From Alentia gelatinosa (Eukaryota > Annelida > Polychaeta > Phyllodocida > Polynoidae): a DNA stretch of 64,000 nucleotides. The notes under the pieces were generated by a model. The model saw only the letters and a program-made list of their open reading frames with translations. It searched no databases and was not told the DNA's origin. The position numbers and the translations under genes were made by a program. Position 1 is the first letter of the stretch. Every line of letters starts with the position of its first letter. Where the stretch lies: NCBI GenBank assembly GCA_950022655.1, contig OX465579.1:51439950-51503949 (forward strand), read 5' to 3'. Below are positions 11,977-24,029 of this stretch, one piece after another.

Positions 11977-12710
11977 AAGCCTGCCCCCACCTACCACGAT
12001 TCTGGTCCCGATTGGCCTTACGACGGCCTTCCCGACACCATTCCGATTGTAGCCTGAGGTCTGGCAAAATCGTGGTAGGTGGAAGAGGTTTCTGCGATTC
12101 CGTCCACGACAGCTCACGATAGGCTGCGATGAAAACGCCAATCGTAGAGGTCCCGATAATTTCCAACATGTTGGAAATTTCGTAGCCTGTCGTAGGGTAT
12201 TGTAGTGTATTTGAATGGGAAAATATCTCTTGTGGGTGAAATACTAGATGGAAAATTATGAAATTCTAGGATTAGGTAGGCCGTATACAGATATATATTC
12301 GGTGAAAATGTGATATCATTTGATTAAGGATAAAGGTCTGAAAATAATAGTTTCAGATCGGAATCACGAATCTATCACAGTTATCTTTTTCAATTTGATT
12401 GTATTATAGTCTGAAAAATAACTTCAAATTATGTTGTGAATACCTCTAAAAAACTATTCAGATTCATTTAATGTTTCCAAAATTATAATATATTTCAATA
12501 TTAAAACTCATATACATTGATACACAGATTGAATCGTGACCATGGTTTATGTTTTTGGTCCTCCAAAGGCGTTTCTATGCTCTACGATTTCAAACCATGT
12601 CCACGATTTGAAACTATCGGGGACCTCCCGATAGGCCACGATTTGGGCATTTCAAATCGTAGCGATCGGGAAGCATGTCGTGGCCTATCGTGGTAGGTGG
12701 GAGTCCCCTC
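11977..12710. mobile_element. Harbinger/Tourist-type MITE (CCCACCTACCACGAT ends)
   Basis: The ends are inverted: CCCACCTACCACGATT near 11986 and ATCGTGGTAGGTGGGAG ending near 12704. TTA flanks both sides (11974-11976 and 12711-12713), matching the 3-bp TWA duplication typical of the PIF/Harbinger superfamily. About 200 bp at each end is dense in CCCGAT, CACGAT and CGATAGGC words in both orientations. The middle 12.2-12.54 kb is plain AT-rich DNA. There is no transposase frame, so it is non-autonomous. Superfamily placement is by target duplication and end style. Confidence 0.75.
12158..12179. repeat. 22-bp perfect palindrome
   Basis: A perfect dyad centred on CCAACATGTTGG, inside the left word-rich arm of the MITE at 11977-12710. 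Such a site could bind a dimeric protein or form a cruciform; function is unknown. Confidence 0.9.
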
Positions 12711-12729
12711 TTAGCAGCATGGGTTGTTA

Positions 12730-13005
12730 GGCCCGGCGTCCACCTTCTACGATATGGCTCCGATATGGTCTACGATGCACCTCCCGATACAAAATCAAAA
12801 TCGCGTCAGAAGGTCACCTAAAATCAAGGCAGTTGACCACGTTTCTGCGATTAGACACCGATAAAAACCCCATACAATACATGGTGGATGTCTAGACATA
12901 TGTCTAAGATTTTGCATTTTCCCGATATGTCTCCGATATTTGCTTCTTGTATCGGTGCCATATCGGGAGGTCTAAATTTCTATCGTAGTAGGTGGACGCC
13001 GGGCC
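12730..13005. mobile_element. Harbinger/Tourist-type MITE, 276 bp, copy 1
   Basis: The TIR is GGCCCGGCGTCCACCTTCTA at left against the complement of TAGTAGGTGGACGCCGGGCC at right. TTA duplications lie at 12727-12729 and 13006-13008. The interior is built of CGATATGG, CTACGAT and CCGATA words. A close relative lies at 44424-44700. It sits 16 bp from the neighbouring MITE's TTA. It is non-autonomous. Confidence 0.85.
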
Positions 13006-13237
13006 TTAAAGTGTATTGCGACATTTACTACTCTGAACTTACTACGTACTTTCTCGTATCCTAATTCTGTAACAAAACCACTATGCAATCTCATATACCA
13101 TTGGCGTTGTATCATAACATGTACCCCCCCCCCTCAAAAGGTCTCTGCACGGGACGGCACATCAAGGAGACAAATAAAATTTTTATGCCATACTATGTCT
13201 CGATGTCATGTGCTTTTGAAACTTTAGCCTACCCCCC

Positions 13238-13462
13238 TCATTATGACATATCCACCTCTCACTCTGACATATCCCTCGCTCCCTGTGACATGTCCCTCTC
13301 TCCCTGTAACATGTCCCTCTCTCATTGATACATGTCTCTCACTCATTGTGACATTTCTCTCTCTCCCTGTGACATGTCACTCTCTCCCTGTAACATGTCC
13401 CTCTCATTGTGACATGTCCCCCTCACTGTGGAATGTCCCTCTCTCGCTGTGAAATGTCCTTC
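13238..13462. repeat. 20-bp minisatellite (CTGTRACATGTCCCTCTCTC)
   Basis: About ten tandem units with substitutions. Two overlapping plus-strand frames through it are repeat artefacts. Confidence 0.85.
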
Positions 13463-14060
13463 TCACAAGTCAGGTGCAGCAGGAGACCAGACTCCAGGGG
13501 TAGGCCCACACGGCCGGCGGTTATACGTCCAGTCCGTGTTTAATGGGCGCCAGGTGTCGGGCCATGTGTGCCAGCAGGAAATAATGGCGACCAGGGTCGA
13601 CGCGGCCACGGCCCGGCGACAACGAAATGAGCGACTTGTCAGAATGGGACCACCTGAAAGTGGCTCTAAATGTACACAGGGGCAGCTTCTGCACTCTAGA
13701 GGCCCCGCAGCCCTTGTACGCCTCGGACGCACTGAACGCGTCGTATGCCCTGCATGCCCCCACACCCCTCACGCTCTCACACCTCATAGACACTTTACGC
13801 ACCCCACAACCCCACGCTTCGTTCCCTGACTTGCTTGACATCCTACCCCTTCTCACCCGGGACCCACCAGCAGCTGCTCTTCTCCTCCTCCACAACATCA
13901 CATGTTCAGTGCCCTGTCTTCTGGTATCCGGCTTCCACAGCCACCCTTGGTCCAGACGATTATGATAACTAATCTTGGCATTTCGCAACGCCGACCGATT
14001 ATGTGGCACATTTAGCGGAATAATCGTCAGGTGGAAACAGAAATGGTCAACGACCTTTCT
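13463..14060. other. GC-rich islet with overlapping frames, unassigned
   Basis: Frames exist on both strands (112 codons at 13627-13965 plus; 195 codons at 13521-14108 minus), but none has a recognisable domain. The 3' half is C-rich and of low complexity. The sequence ACGATTATG...ATAATCGTCAGGTGGAAAC near 13.95-14.04 kb suggests a worn inverted-repeat element. I do not call a gene. Confidence 0.35.
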
Positions 14061-14461
14061 CTCCCACCTGTGTAATTTGGCACCATAGACCGTCTTCTGC
14101 ACCCACAAACGAAATCAAAACAAATTGTTTAATCGGTGGCGGTCTGCATTTTATTATTAAAAGGGGTCCCAGCCTGCAGGTGGAAATGCCGCATACCCAT
14201 TTATTCACCGTATCTGCCCATGACAGGCTCATAATGTCTCATCTGCTTGCCAATAGTAATACACTATTGTTACGAAAACAGACTTTTTGTTTGATGCCTG
14301 GTGCGCACCTTCTGTAACCCAACTTATCCCACACATGAATATCCCCACTCTACTTTGCCCCTGCTGGCTCACCTCTTTCCCAGCGGTAGCGTCTCCTTAG
14401 AGTTCCACGTGACCCGATGCCTGGGCATCCTCTCAAACCTCGTTACTATCAACAAGTCATG

Positions 14462-14807
14462 GGGCCCGTTTGATAATCTAGGATCGTACATGTAGACCCT
14501 TTTCCATATGCAATAGAGACGCAAGGACGATGGTTGTTTTTTTTATCTATTTTGGGTGGGGGGCAATTTGTAATGGGATATTGTGTTACACAATCACCAA
14601 ATTCGGCTATACGGCCGTTCTTCCACTCGGGCCCTAGACCCCTACTCCTCATTCTAATGGCGGCTCAACTTCATTCAAGACTTATGGATGACCTTATAGA
14701 CAGCAAATACCGTTTTAGCCAACAGAATTCAATACTATTAAACGTTCACCATTGTACGAGTTATAGAAAAGGCTCTTCATATTCGATCCTAGTTTATTAA
14801 ACGGGCA
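14462..14807. mobile_element. TIR element with GGGCCCGTTTGATAATC end
   Basis: The left end GGGCCCGTTTGATAATCTAG is mirrored by CTAGTTTATTAAACGGGC at the right end, and both sides carry CTAGGATCG. Length is about 346 bp, with no coding capacity. A partial copy of the left half in the opposite orientation lies at 41541-41634. The target duplication is not resolved. Confidence 0.7.
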
Positions 14808-15540
14808 TTATATATACATTTGGCAGCAAGGGTGTGAGAAATCACCGACCAATAGGTTTACTGCATTTAAAACACTAATATCCTTAACTGCAGTTGGTAT
14901 TTAGATAGAAATTGCTAAGAAGAGTCTACTGTTGTACAAAATTACAACGTGAAATCTATATTGCTTTTTATAACACAGACAACCACACAAATTACTTTCC
15001 ATGTGTGACATACACTGCAGTTATCTAGCTATGCCCCTTGTACAAGAATACAGATTTCTGACGAACTGAATTTAGATAATACATATAAGAATGCTAATAC
15101 TCTCTCTCCACATTAACGGAGCAGCATAGACAGAATTCCTTCCAGTGATAAATCGAGCAAATTCAGCATCTTTAAGAAATGGCTGAGTTACATGGAAGAG
15201 ACAAGGTCTGTTATTTTGTGGACTCGACCTGTCTGTCCATCTTCGAACAACGTACACTGGGTCAGTATAAAGCCTTGGCAGGCGGTTTTATCAGAGAGAA
15301 TTGTAAAAAATAACCTTAAATAACAAACGATCCTAGCTTCTTTCATTTCTTGAACCTAGTGTTAACCACGTATATTAATCTACTGACCCACTCACCTGGG
15401 TGGAGTTACATAACCTAAAATGGTAACAACGAACGTTAATCTCCGACAAGTCAAGAGTTGTCGTAGCCTTATATAAACAGCCATATATATACATGTACTT
15501 TCGATTGGCGGTTGAAGTATCTATTTCTTGCTATAAACTA
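14808..15540. other. Intergenic, nothing recognised
   Basis: AT-rich, no motif-bearing frame and no clear repeat. Confidence 0.5.
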
Positions 15541-15554
15541 TAGTCTTATGCCAC

Positions 15555-16435
15555 CAATGGATGGCTGTTTGTGTTGGTTGGTGTCAGTATGGCTGATGGT
15601 GTAGGTAGATGTCCAAATGGATGTGGCTGATGGTTGGTGTGGGTATTAGTGTTGAAGGGTGCTGTGCTTTCTATTCAGGGTATACATATCCATTTGTATT
15701 AAGGCGTGGCGAACAGCTTTAGCGAATGTTAGGTGACCGGGTGTATTACGCCACCTGACTTGACAGATGGAGGTGTTAGTGGGTGTTGATGTTGATGAAC
15801 ACTCACCAACACCAACAGCTCTCAACACTAAAAACCACCAAAGCAAACACCAGCACCCACCAACAGCTACAGCAACCAAAACCAACACCAACAGCCACAG
15901 CAACCAACACCTATACCTACACCTAACCCACTCACACCACCCACACCCACCATTAACATCAACACCTATCAACACTAACACCCTTCAACATCTGGCAATA
16001 TGAACAGCCATGGCAATCAACAATTACACAACACCCAACAACAGCCACACCAACCAACACTTACACCCATCAACATCAGCAGCTATACCAATACCAACAT
16101 CAACCAATATCAACACTCACAAACACCAATCCACACCAACCATTCACACCCACATCCATCGACTGCCACACCAACACCAACATCAGTCAACTGCAACACA
16201 AACCAACATATACCAACACCGACAGCCACACCAACGCCCACCAACACCATATACCGCAAACTCTGACATGCACACCCACCTACACCAACTTATCGACGCT
16301 CATATACAGCCAGAAAAACCAAAATTCACCAACATCAACACTGCAACAGCTACACTTACCAACACCTACTCCAAACCCCACACCATCACTACCACATCCA
16401 CTACAACTGCAACACTAGTACCTGTGGTATTAAGA
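15555..16435. repeat. GT-rich then AC-rich low-complexity pair
   Basis: 15.56-15.79 kb is rich in GTTGGTGT and TGGTG words on the plus strand. 15.80-16.43 kb is rich in the complementary CCAACACC words. The switch gives long, imperfect inverted complementarity, for example GTATTAGTGTTGAAGGGTG against CAACACTAACACCCTTCAAC. The frames of up to 148 codons here reflect absence of stop codons in the repeat. Confidence 0.7.
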
Positions 16436-19360
16436 GTAATGAGCATTATTTGGTGAAGTGACCCACTTCGATTTCAGTTCATTGTTCTACATTAGGTTTT
16501 TATGCATATATTGTGATTACACACTTATAAACATTCTAATTTTATAGATTTATAATCTCCTTTTTTCATTTCTCCGCGCTATATGCCTATATGCGACTAC
16601 AGTGTATGCATCAACATAGCATTGATTCTTGGCTTTCTATGCGGATGTGACGTCATCTGTAGGTCTCCGAGTACCCTGTCGGGTTCAACAGCGAACGTTC
16701 TTTGTTATAAACGTTAGCGAATAACAACGACCGTTAACACAGCGTGGATTTTTGTGCATCACGCTGGGATAAGCTTCGTTGTATTTTCGTTGTGGTCTCG
16801 CTAATAGTGATTCTTGGTGGTATACATTTATCGCTATTTATGCAACGACCCCTGGTTCTCTGCTGAATCCATTGGCTTGTCTCTTATGTTCCGGAGTCGT
16901 ACCGTTTTAAGGAGTTAATAAGATTTGCCCATCTGCACCTCTTTGACTATGTAAGTCGCCCATGAGGGCCTGACGCTGTATGCTACCGTCTTACCTAATT
17001 AGGGAATCGGCATATACTCCCGCTTTGATTTGATAATATTTTTTAGTGGTTTGCCATACAAAGACAACAAGTTTTGTGCTGGAGTGTTAGGAAGGATATT
17101 ATGTCGTGGCCACCTGACGTTGCCACCCGACTGTCTATGTACTTTCTCAAATGTTTGCCATTGAATTAATTACTTATTTGCTTTGGTTGCTTTGGTAGCA
17201 TAAAGATACATGTACAAATACATCACAAGGACAATCTTTCTCATGAGATGATCGTATTCGCTCAGTGTGTCGTTAAATATTGCACTTACGGTCTGGATGA
17301 TGGGACTCTACACCGTATAATGGCCGATGTAATATGACGTCGATATCTCCGCTCCCGTTAAGTGTAATATATTACTGACTGAGAGGAAAACCTGACGTTT
17401 GAAGCCCTTAATAAGAAGCTTACTAGACTCTGTGTTATCTGCCATTCATATTGATTTAATTTCCATCAATTTTTCCTATGGTTAGTGACACAATCAGGTT
17501 CAGTAATCTGCCCGTAACATTCCTTATCTATCACATTGATTTTCCCTGATTAATCCTGTTGTAAGATGTGCCTTATTTAATTTTTTGTTCGGTTTGTTGG
17601 CTTCAAAATTCATCTATGATAAGATCTAATTTTAGTATTGCTATCTTCATTTCTTGTTCGGTTTTATCTCTTTCAACTTTCCCTTCATTCCAGATGTGAT
17701 GTGACCCAGATAGTTTGGCGGGTGATAAGGACCAGTCTTTATCCCCTTCCTTTTTATGGATAATTTAATTTCTGATCCAGGGATCTGTCTTTTATTTTAC
17801 CTTAAATTTCTTGATGGGGCACATCATGTTAATTTGGTCTCAGCTCTTTCTTAGCAGTCTCTCCTCATTGGGGTCATTTAAAATCGGGCGGACATTGGTG
17901 TCCGGAATTCTGTGTACAGCTCACATCCCTGAAGCTTGGCCACAAAATGAAAATAAACTACATGTGTATCTAAATGATCAAATATCTATATAGTCAAACT
18001 TTAAGATATTGCAGTTATCATATAGATAATTCATCCATTAACGGAAATATATATATGAACTTCCGAACTCCTTTAAGTTATACTGTAATTAACAGAACTT
18101 AATTATAGCAGGTCCGCTTTTGTGTTATTTACCGAAAGAGGTATGGCTTCAGTAAGGCAGACCTATAGCCAACATTGGCATGACACATACACAGGTAGTT
18201 TGTTGTGTTTTACTTCCATGTGTCAGTGAACGAACCAAATGATGCTGAAGGTCGTTTTCACATCAAATGAACATAACATAGGACGATATTATGCTGTATG
18301 CTGTAAACGTCAGATTCAAACGCTCATAGCTTAATCTGTACGCTTCCCCAACTTTAGTAGATACAAATGTGCTGTCAAAGAAGACTAAATTTAATGCTTA
18401 GCACTATTGTCCTGCTAGTTTTTTCTCCCTCGTGTCTGCCCGATAACAAAGAACTAACGACCAAAAGGGGGCTGTTATAATTTCTTTTGAGCCTTTCACT
18501 CTGTGGCTCAGCTTTACATTCACAGAGTATCTATGTCAAGGTATGACAAAACTGGGGATCTGGACAATTATTAGTGAAAAGACGCTGAATGACGTTCGTC
18601 TGAGAAGGATCTAGTAAATATAGTAAACTGCTGTCGTCACCATAAAAGTGCTAACGCAACAGTTTCTGTTGTCTACTTAAGTTTCTATATCGCATCCTCA
18701 AGGAATTTCAGCTCTGAGAGCACTTTGAGAAAGCAGTTGGATTACTTCGTAATCGTCTCATTATCAACAAATGAAGTCTTACTTGTTTTACACCTGTGAC
18801 TTATGCGGAATCAGGACGACTTTCCGTCCTTAAACTTCGAGCAGTATTTTCTCGAGTCTTTAATTTGTAATTGGTGATAAGAAGACTTTGTAGGGCTGGC
18901 GTTTTAAGAAGCTTGTCAAGGAGGAGCACAAAGGAGAAGCGCACTAGACTAAGGTGAGCGCGTTTATCTTGATATTAATGTCAGTCTCTCTATTCAGGCT
19001 CACTCAAATCCTATCTGCCCTGCCTCCCTCATCAGCATGTAATGCTCCTTCAGCCGGCCTAGTCTCAGAATCGATTTAGCTGCTTGGCTAACAGCCCGGC
19101 CCACTTTTTGCGTATTTCATTAGCAGGCCAATATCCTCAGCGAGGCGAATCCAACTGGCTCCATGATAGCCTTGAAACCATTCAGGCCGGTTTACAACGT
19201 CTCATTTCCCGCCTCTCAAGCTGATTTCTGCCGACAATTTCCGCCCAGGAAGAATGCGCATGGCCAACAAGCGGAGCAGGGGCAGCAGGCAGCATGGGAC
19301 AGAAGCGGCGAGGGGCGTATAACGTCTTGTCGGGTTGTGGGCAAAGGGCAGGAGGGTAGA
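16436..19360. other. Intergenic, nothing firmly recognised
   Basis: About 2.9 kb without recognisable genes or repeats. 18.95-19.30 kb is GC-richer and non-repetitive, so it may be regulatory DNA, but this is a guess from composition only. Confidence 0.4.
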
Positions 19361-19960
19361 TAACTACGGGTAGTAGCCGGTGGATGCAGGTGGCCAGGGG
19401 CGGGTGGATGGTGGAAGGTTGCAGGTGACGCGTGGTGGGCCAGTGGTCTATGGGTGGCAGGTGGTGGGTCGGTGGTCGGTGTGTGGCAGGTGGTTGGTGG
19501 TGGGTGCCAGGGCTGTTATTTGTTGATGGTGGGTAGCTCCTGGCAAATAGCAGGCGGCGGGCAGCGCTGACGAGAGGCACACAGCGGGTTGCTGAGGTGT
19601 GGGCAAAGGGCAGGTGGCATACAATGAGCTGTGGGAGATGGGCAGTGGCTGACAGGCAGTGAGCTGTAAGTAGTGTGTGATGGGATGTGGTGATCAGGAG
19701 GCAGTGGGTACCTCTGTGTATGGGGTTCTGGGTGGTATGCTGTGGTGAGGGGTTGACGGCAGTGAGCTATGGGCGGTGTGTGATGGGCTCTGTTTGGCGG
19801 GCAGTGCCTATTGGATAGCGAGAGTGGACTATAGCCATAATTGTCAGTGGTGAGTAGGCGTTACCTGTTTGGACAATAGGATATGAGGGTTGGGTGGTGG
19901 GTATTGGGTGATCTTGCTCGGTGAAGGGCCTTGGGAGTGGGGCTGAGGGCGATGGGTAAC
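19361..19960. repeat. G/T-rich degenerate minisatellite
   Basis: Words GGTGGGCAGTGG, GGTGGTGGGT and GCAGTGAGCTGTGGG recur with heavy divergence. The minus-strand 132-codon frame (19182-19580) is a compositional by-product. Confidence 0.65.
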
Positions 19961-20209
19961 AGAAGGGTGGAAGTGAGACAGGGGAGTGAGGGAGGCGGAC
20001 ATCTAGATAAGTACCATGGGCGGAGGGTAGACAGAGGGAGCCACCTAGTATTGATAAGAGCTCTCCGTATTGAAGTACTGAAAGTAACCCTCTACAAGCC
20101 CGGTAGCATCAGTGAGACATGGATGATGATAAGAGACATTATCCAGTAATCAGACAGATGGCCATTCACATGATTTGAGGATGAATGAGGCACTGTGCAG
20201 ACTGCCCGG

Positions 20210-20250
<41 letters not shown>

Positions 20251-20897
20251 TACACATGTCGAGGGGCAGTCTTTTATAATTGAAATATTAAATAACCTGA
20301 CATTAGGACTGACCTGGAGAAAGCGTGACATCTTTGGACAGCATCGCTCGGCCAGGCCAGTCCAACGGCCCCGAGCTCACTGTCCAAGGCTGGTCGGACC
20401 CTAACATAATATTACTGTTAAAACAGCCACACCCATTAATCACAGCTGATGAAGATTTCATAACTCCCTGGAAAACACTGTTCACATGAAGTCCAGCACG
20501 TGAAAGAAAAGAAATTCAGAAAAACTTAAGGCCATAAAAACTGAATGAAGTTCAGGACATAACTCCTTAGTTTATTCCTGCTACTCGTTGATATAGCATA
20601 ATTCTGTACTGCACCATATTACGTCTCATCGAATCATCCCGTTGCATTGATCATCAAACCATCTACATGGTGTGTGGTAGAATTGTCTTAGCGCTGAATT
20701 GCGATAATTAAAAAAGATTTGTCCCCTGTCTCACTGTGCGACGTTTTAGGTATATCAAGATTGACGAAATGAAGATAGCTTGTCAAATCAATATTTAGAA
20801 CAAACCTCCATACTTTGTTTTCTTAGGGTAACCCCCTGAAACCTGAGATGTTGTTTTCTATAATTGTGCTCTACAGGAAACCATACTCTGAAAATAT
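19961..20897. other. Intergenic apart from a CT microsatellite
   Basis: Other than the CT repeat (listed separately) no gene or element was recognised. Confidence 0.5.
20211..20247. repeat. (CT)n microsatellite
   Basis: Uninterrupted CT dinucleotide for 37 bp. Confidence 0.97.
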
Positions 20898-21302
20898 TAT
20901 CGTAAAACCGGATGAGTTTTAATCTGGGCCACCGTATGCGACGACTGGAGTTTGGCGTAGTGATATCACGAGGCGGAGCCGAATGATATCCGGAACCAAA
21001 ACTCCAGGAGTCGCATACGGGGCCCAGATTAAAACGAATAAGGTTTTGATATTATCCTACCCCCTGTGAACGATATTTTTATGTAAGGATGATAACAAAA
21101 AACATGATAACAACTTTCTGAAGTCCTCCATATAGCTCTCCTTGCTGCTCTGAAGCGCTTGGAACTACTTTCATCTGCTGATATCTGATTGGTCCATTTT
21201 TTGTACGCTCCTAGGAGCGATTTTGTATCCGTATGTGACATACGGGCGCATACGGAAAGTCAATGTTAAGCCTATGGGATTTTATATTAGGGGTAGGATA
21301 AA
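20898..21302. mobile_element. Foldback element: hairpin plus terminal module
   Basis: The hairpin (20898-21048) has arms GTTTTAATCTGGGCC and GGCCCAGATTAAAAC, inner CGTATGCGAC and GTCGCATACG, and GGAGTTT against AAACTCC. The apex is GATATCACGAGGCGGAGCCG. It is followed by a 254-bp module bounded by TTATCCTACCCCCT and ATTAGGGGTAGGATAA. The module ends with CAATGTTAAGCCTATGG, a word seen at the same place in the copies at 49.4, 59.6, 60.3, 61.7 and 62.9 kb. There is no coding capacity. The mechanism of movement is unknown. Confidence 0.8.
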
Positions 21303-21756
21303 AGCACAGGCATGGACGTTTGAGTCGAAATGAAAGTTTAAAGACGCTGACTAAACCATTCTTGAGGAATACTATATCTTTCATACAAGACGACATTAAT
21401 TCAAAGATAAACCGATAACGACTTATTGAAAACAGGATAAATTACTATGAATGTAAAAACTTCAAGTTAAACATGACAGCATCAGACCATGTACCTAGCC
21501 CATACCTGAAATCTATAAGCATTCCCATATCGCTATGATGTTCTGTGACACAAACTCATTTGCGGATGCACATCTATGGTAGAAAACACCATATCCTATA
21601 CAATTACCTGATTCTAATAGCTAACATCTTACGACGAAATTGATATAATGCATAGAAAATAATCGATGGCTTTGTGGACAGACGGCTGTACACTTTCTAT
21701 ACGATGGATAATGATACCTTATACACACCACCATTGAAATATACTTAAACCTGACT

Positions 21757-22076
21757 CACCAGCATATCCATATACGACCTTTTACACCCCACCATATCCA
21801 TATACTGCTACCTGGCACACACCACCATTTTCATTTATTACTACCTGACACAAACCGACATATCCATATACTACTACCTGGTACACATTAAAATATCCAT
21901 ATACTACTACCTGGTGCACTCCGCAATATCCATATACTACTAGCTGGGACACCCCAGCAAATCCATGTACTACTACCTGGTGCACTCCGCAATATCCATA
22001 TACTACTACCTTGGACACCCCAGTATATCCATATACTATTACCTGGCCCGTACCACCATATCCATGTACTATATAC
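21757..22076. repeat. 33-bp minisatellite (CCATATACTACTACCTGG)
   Basis: About ten units of 33 bp, for example AATATCCATATACTACTACC plus a variable 13 bp. The unit is divisible by three, which leaves frames open on both strands, including a minus-strand 106-codon frame (21782-22102) with an 11-residue QVVVYGYxGVx repeat. I favour a minisatellite over a gene because no signal peptide or flanking unique coding sequence is seen. Confidence 0.85.
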
Positions 22077-22261
22077 ACGCTATTGACTGGTTTCAGATAC
22101 AAGCGGTTGTATGCTCTGAGGAGTTGACGTATGATAAAAACCTAACACCTGTGAAAGTATTGAATAGTCAACCATCCCGTCCATACGTCCTGATACTGCA
22201 GATAGGATGATTGACCTCGAACATAGATCATTTCACTAACAGTAAGGTTTTCTCACACTAC

Positions 22262-22378
22262 TCCCGGGCACACACCACCATATCCATATCCTACAACCAG
22301 GAACACACCATCATATCCATATACTACTACCTGGTGCACACCGCCGTATCCATATTCTATTACCTAGTACATACTGCC
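22262..22378. repeat. 33-bp minisatellite, second block
   Basis: Three to four further units of the array at 21757-22076, separated from it by about 185 bp of unrelated sequence. Confidence 0.75.
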
Positions 22379-22905
22379 ACTTATTACATAGCAATGCACG
22401 TAAACCTTACAGTTACTAACCTCTCCAGGGGTGAGGTAAAACTGGCTGCACCCAGTATGTGTAAGTGCTTGCACAGCGTGAAAACCCATGATTTACATAT
22501 GGATACATAAGGTGTATATATATCTATCATTTTGCGTAAATAAGTAAGTGCTTCTTGCCATTATGTATACGCTTTATCTCTAGACGTATACATGTGCCCA
22601 TGTTGCAGTCACATATATATCATATATACGCCTGGTTCTGTTACACCACTGTTATTTTATTTCATTTGCCATTAGTCATCAAAGTCCATTGCTTATAAGA
22701 GATCCAATATTATATTATCAATATCATTTATAAAATCTTTCTAAAACCCTAATAAGTGCCATTTCATTAATTACATATAATAAACCCAGAATTCTTCAGT
22801 AATTTTTACCCTTTTTGATAGATTATTCTTTTAAATCACCATTGTTCTGTATTGTTCAGGATGGGTGTGTATATAAGGTACGCTGTATAAGACTGCGATT
22901 GTGAT
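22379..22905. other. Intergenic, nothing recognised
   Basis: AT-rich, no element or gene recognised. Confidence 0.5.
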
Positions 22906-22908
22906 AAG

Positions 22909-23553
22909 ACAAAGGAGAACGACTACGCCACCCTGTGACTACGCCACAAAGCATCTCCTATGCCTAGCGGTCTACACAAGAACTAACCAGCCTTTACAGA
23001 TGCCAACAGTCATGCCTCTGTGAAGGTGAAATAATGCGAAATAATGCGAAATAGTTTCTTGTGGTCGCCTCTCCCCGGAATCCTCCTCCAAGTCGGAACC
23101 CGTGCTGCTTTTTCTACTGACCTCATCGGAGGGGGCGGCGGTTTCGTTTGGCATTTGTATCATCATGCCATGCTATGTATCATTCTGCACCATGGAATAT
23201 GTCTTATACAAATTAACTGTCTTAATAAATTTTTCCTCTCCAATTCGACTTAAGTTATAATTGTGGTGAATTGAAAGTTCACTTGTAATTAGACAAAAGA
23301 GAACGACTACGCCACTCTGTGACTACGCCACGAAGCATCTCCTAGGCTTAGCAGTCTACACAAGAACTAACTAGCCTTTACGGCAGCTCTGAACAGTTTT
23401 GAACCCGCCCACCCACACCGATTAATAATCAATCTAACTCTAGGGCTTTGTATAATCATGCCAGGCCTACGGCATAATTCCGCACCATGGAATATGTATT
23501 ATAAAAATTTACTGTCTAAATATTTTTTTTCTCTCCAGTTCGACTTAAGTTAT
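22909..23553. repeat. Tandem segmental duplication, two unequal copies
   Basis: Copy 1 (about 22909-23262) and copy 2 (about 23290-23553) share GAGAACGACTACGCCAC, GACTACGCCACRAAGCATCTC, GTCTACACAAGAACTAAC and GCACCATGGAATATGT, ending in TTCGACTTAAGTTATA. Copy 1 holds an extra block of about 100 bp that includes GAAATAATGC repeated in tandem. Function is unknown. Confidence 0.8.
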
Positions 23554-24029
23554 AGCTATAAGATTGGGTCGCAGTCGGGGTTGGGGCCAGGCTCCGAACC
23601 ATCGCGAGGGGCGAGTTAGGGAGGGGGTACTCTACCAAAACCACAGCACAGACGAGTGGTCAGAAATTGAAGGGGGGAGACAGGGTGGCAGGGGCAGGGC
23701 AGTCTGGTGGCGAACCTTTTTTTATTTCTCATCAGTACACATATATGCCAAATGTATATGATTTGTATATGACCAGCGTATATGTCATGCACAGGATATT
23801 TTTTCTCATATACGCGTGGCGGCAAATACAGCCATTACGCTTCCGTATACACACAAAAACTGCATTGTATACGCCACATACGCTGGCGCGAAATGTGGAC
23901 CTATATATATAAAACCATGTCAATGTACATCGTATACATGCATTTACGTGGTGGTGTACATATGAAATAGCTGGGGTTTTCGTGCAGTGTCGCTCTCAGC
24001 CTTTGTGTTTTCTGTAGCTCGTGTCTCAA
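23554..24029. other. Intergenic, nothing recognised
   Basis: Several overlapping frames of 62-81 codons on both strands without motifs. The TATAC-rich 23.73-23.96 kb part is of low complexity. Confidence 0.4.

Noticed and set aside
21757..22378. CRISPR-like array of 33-bp repeats
   Set aside because: Units are contiguous with no unique spacers, no cas-like genes, and the context is an animal genome.
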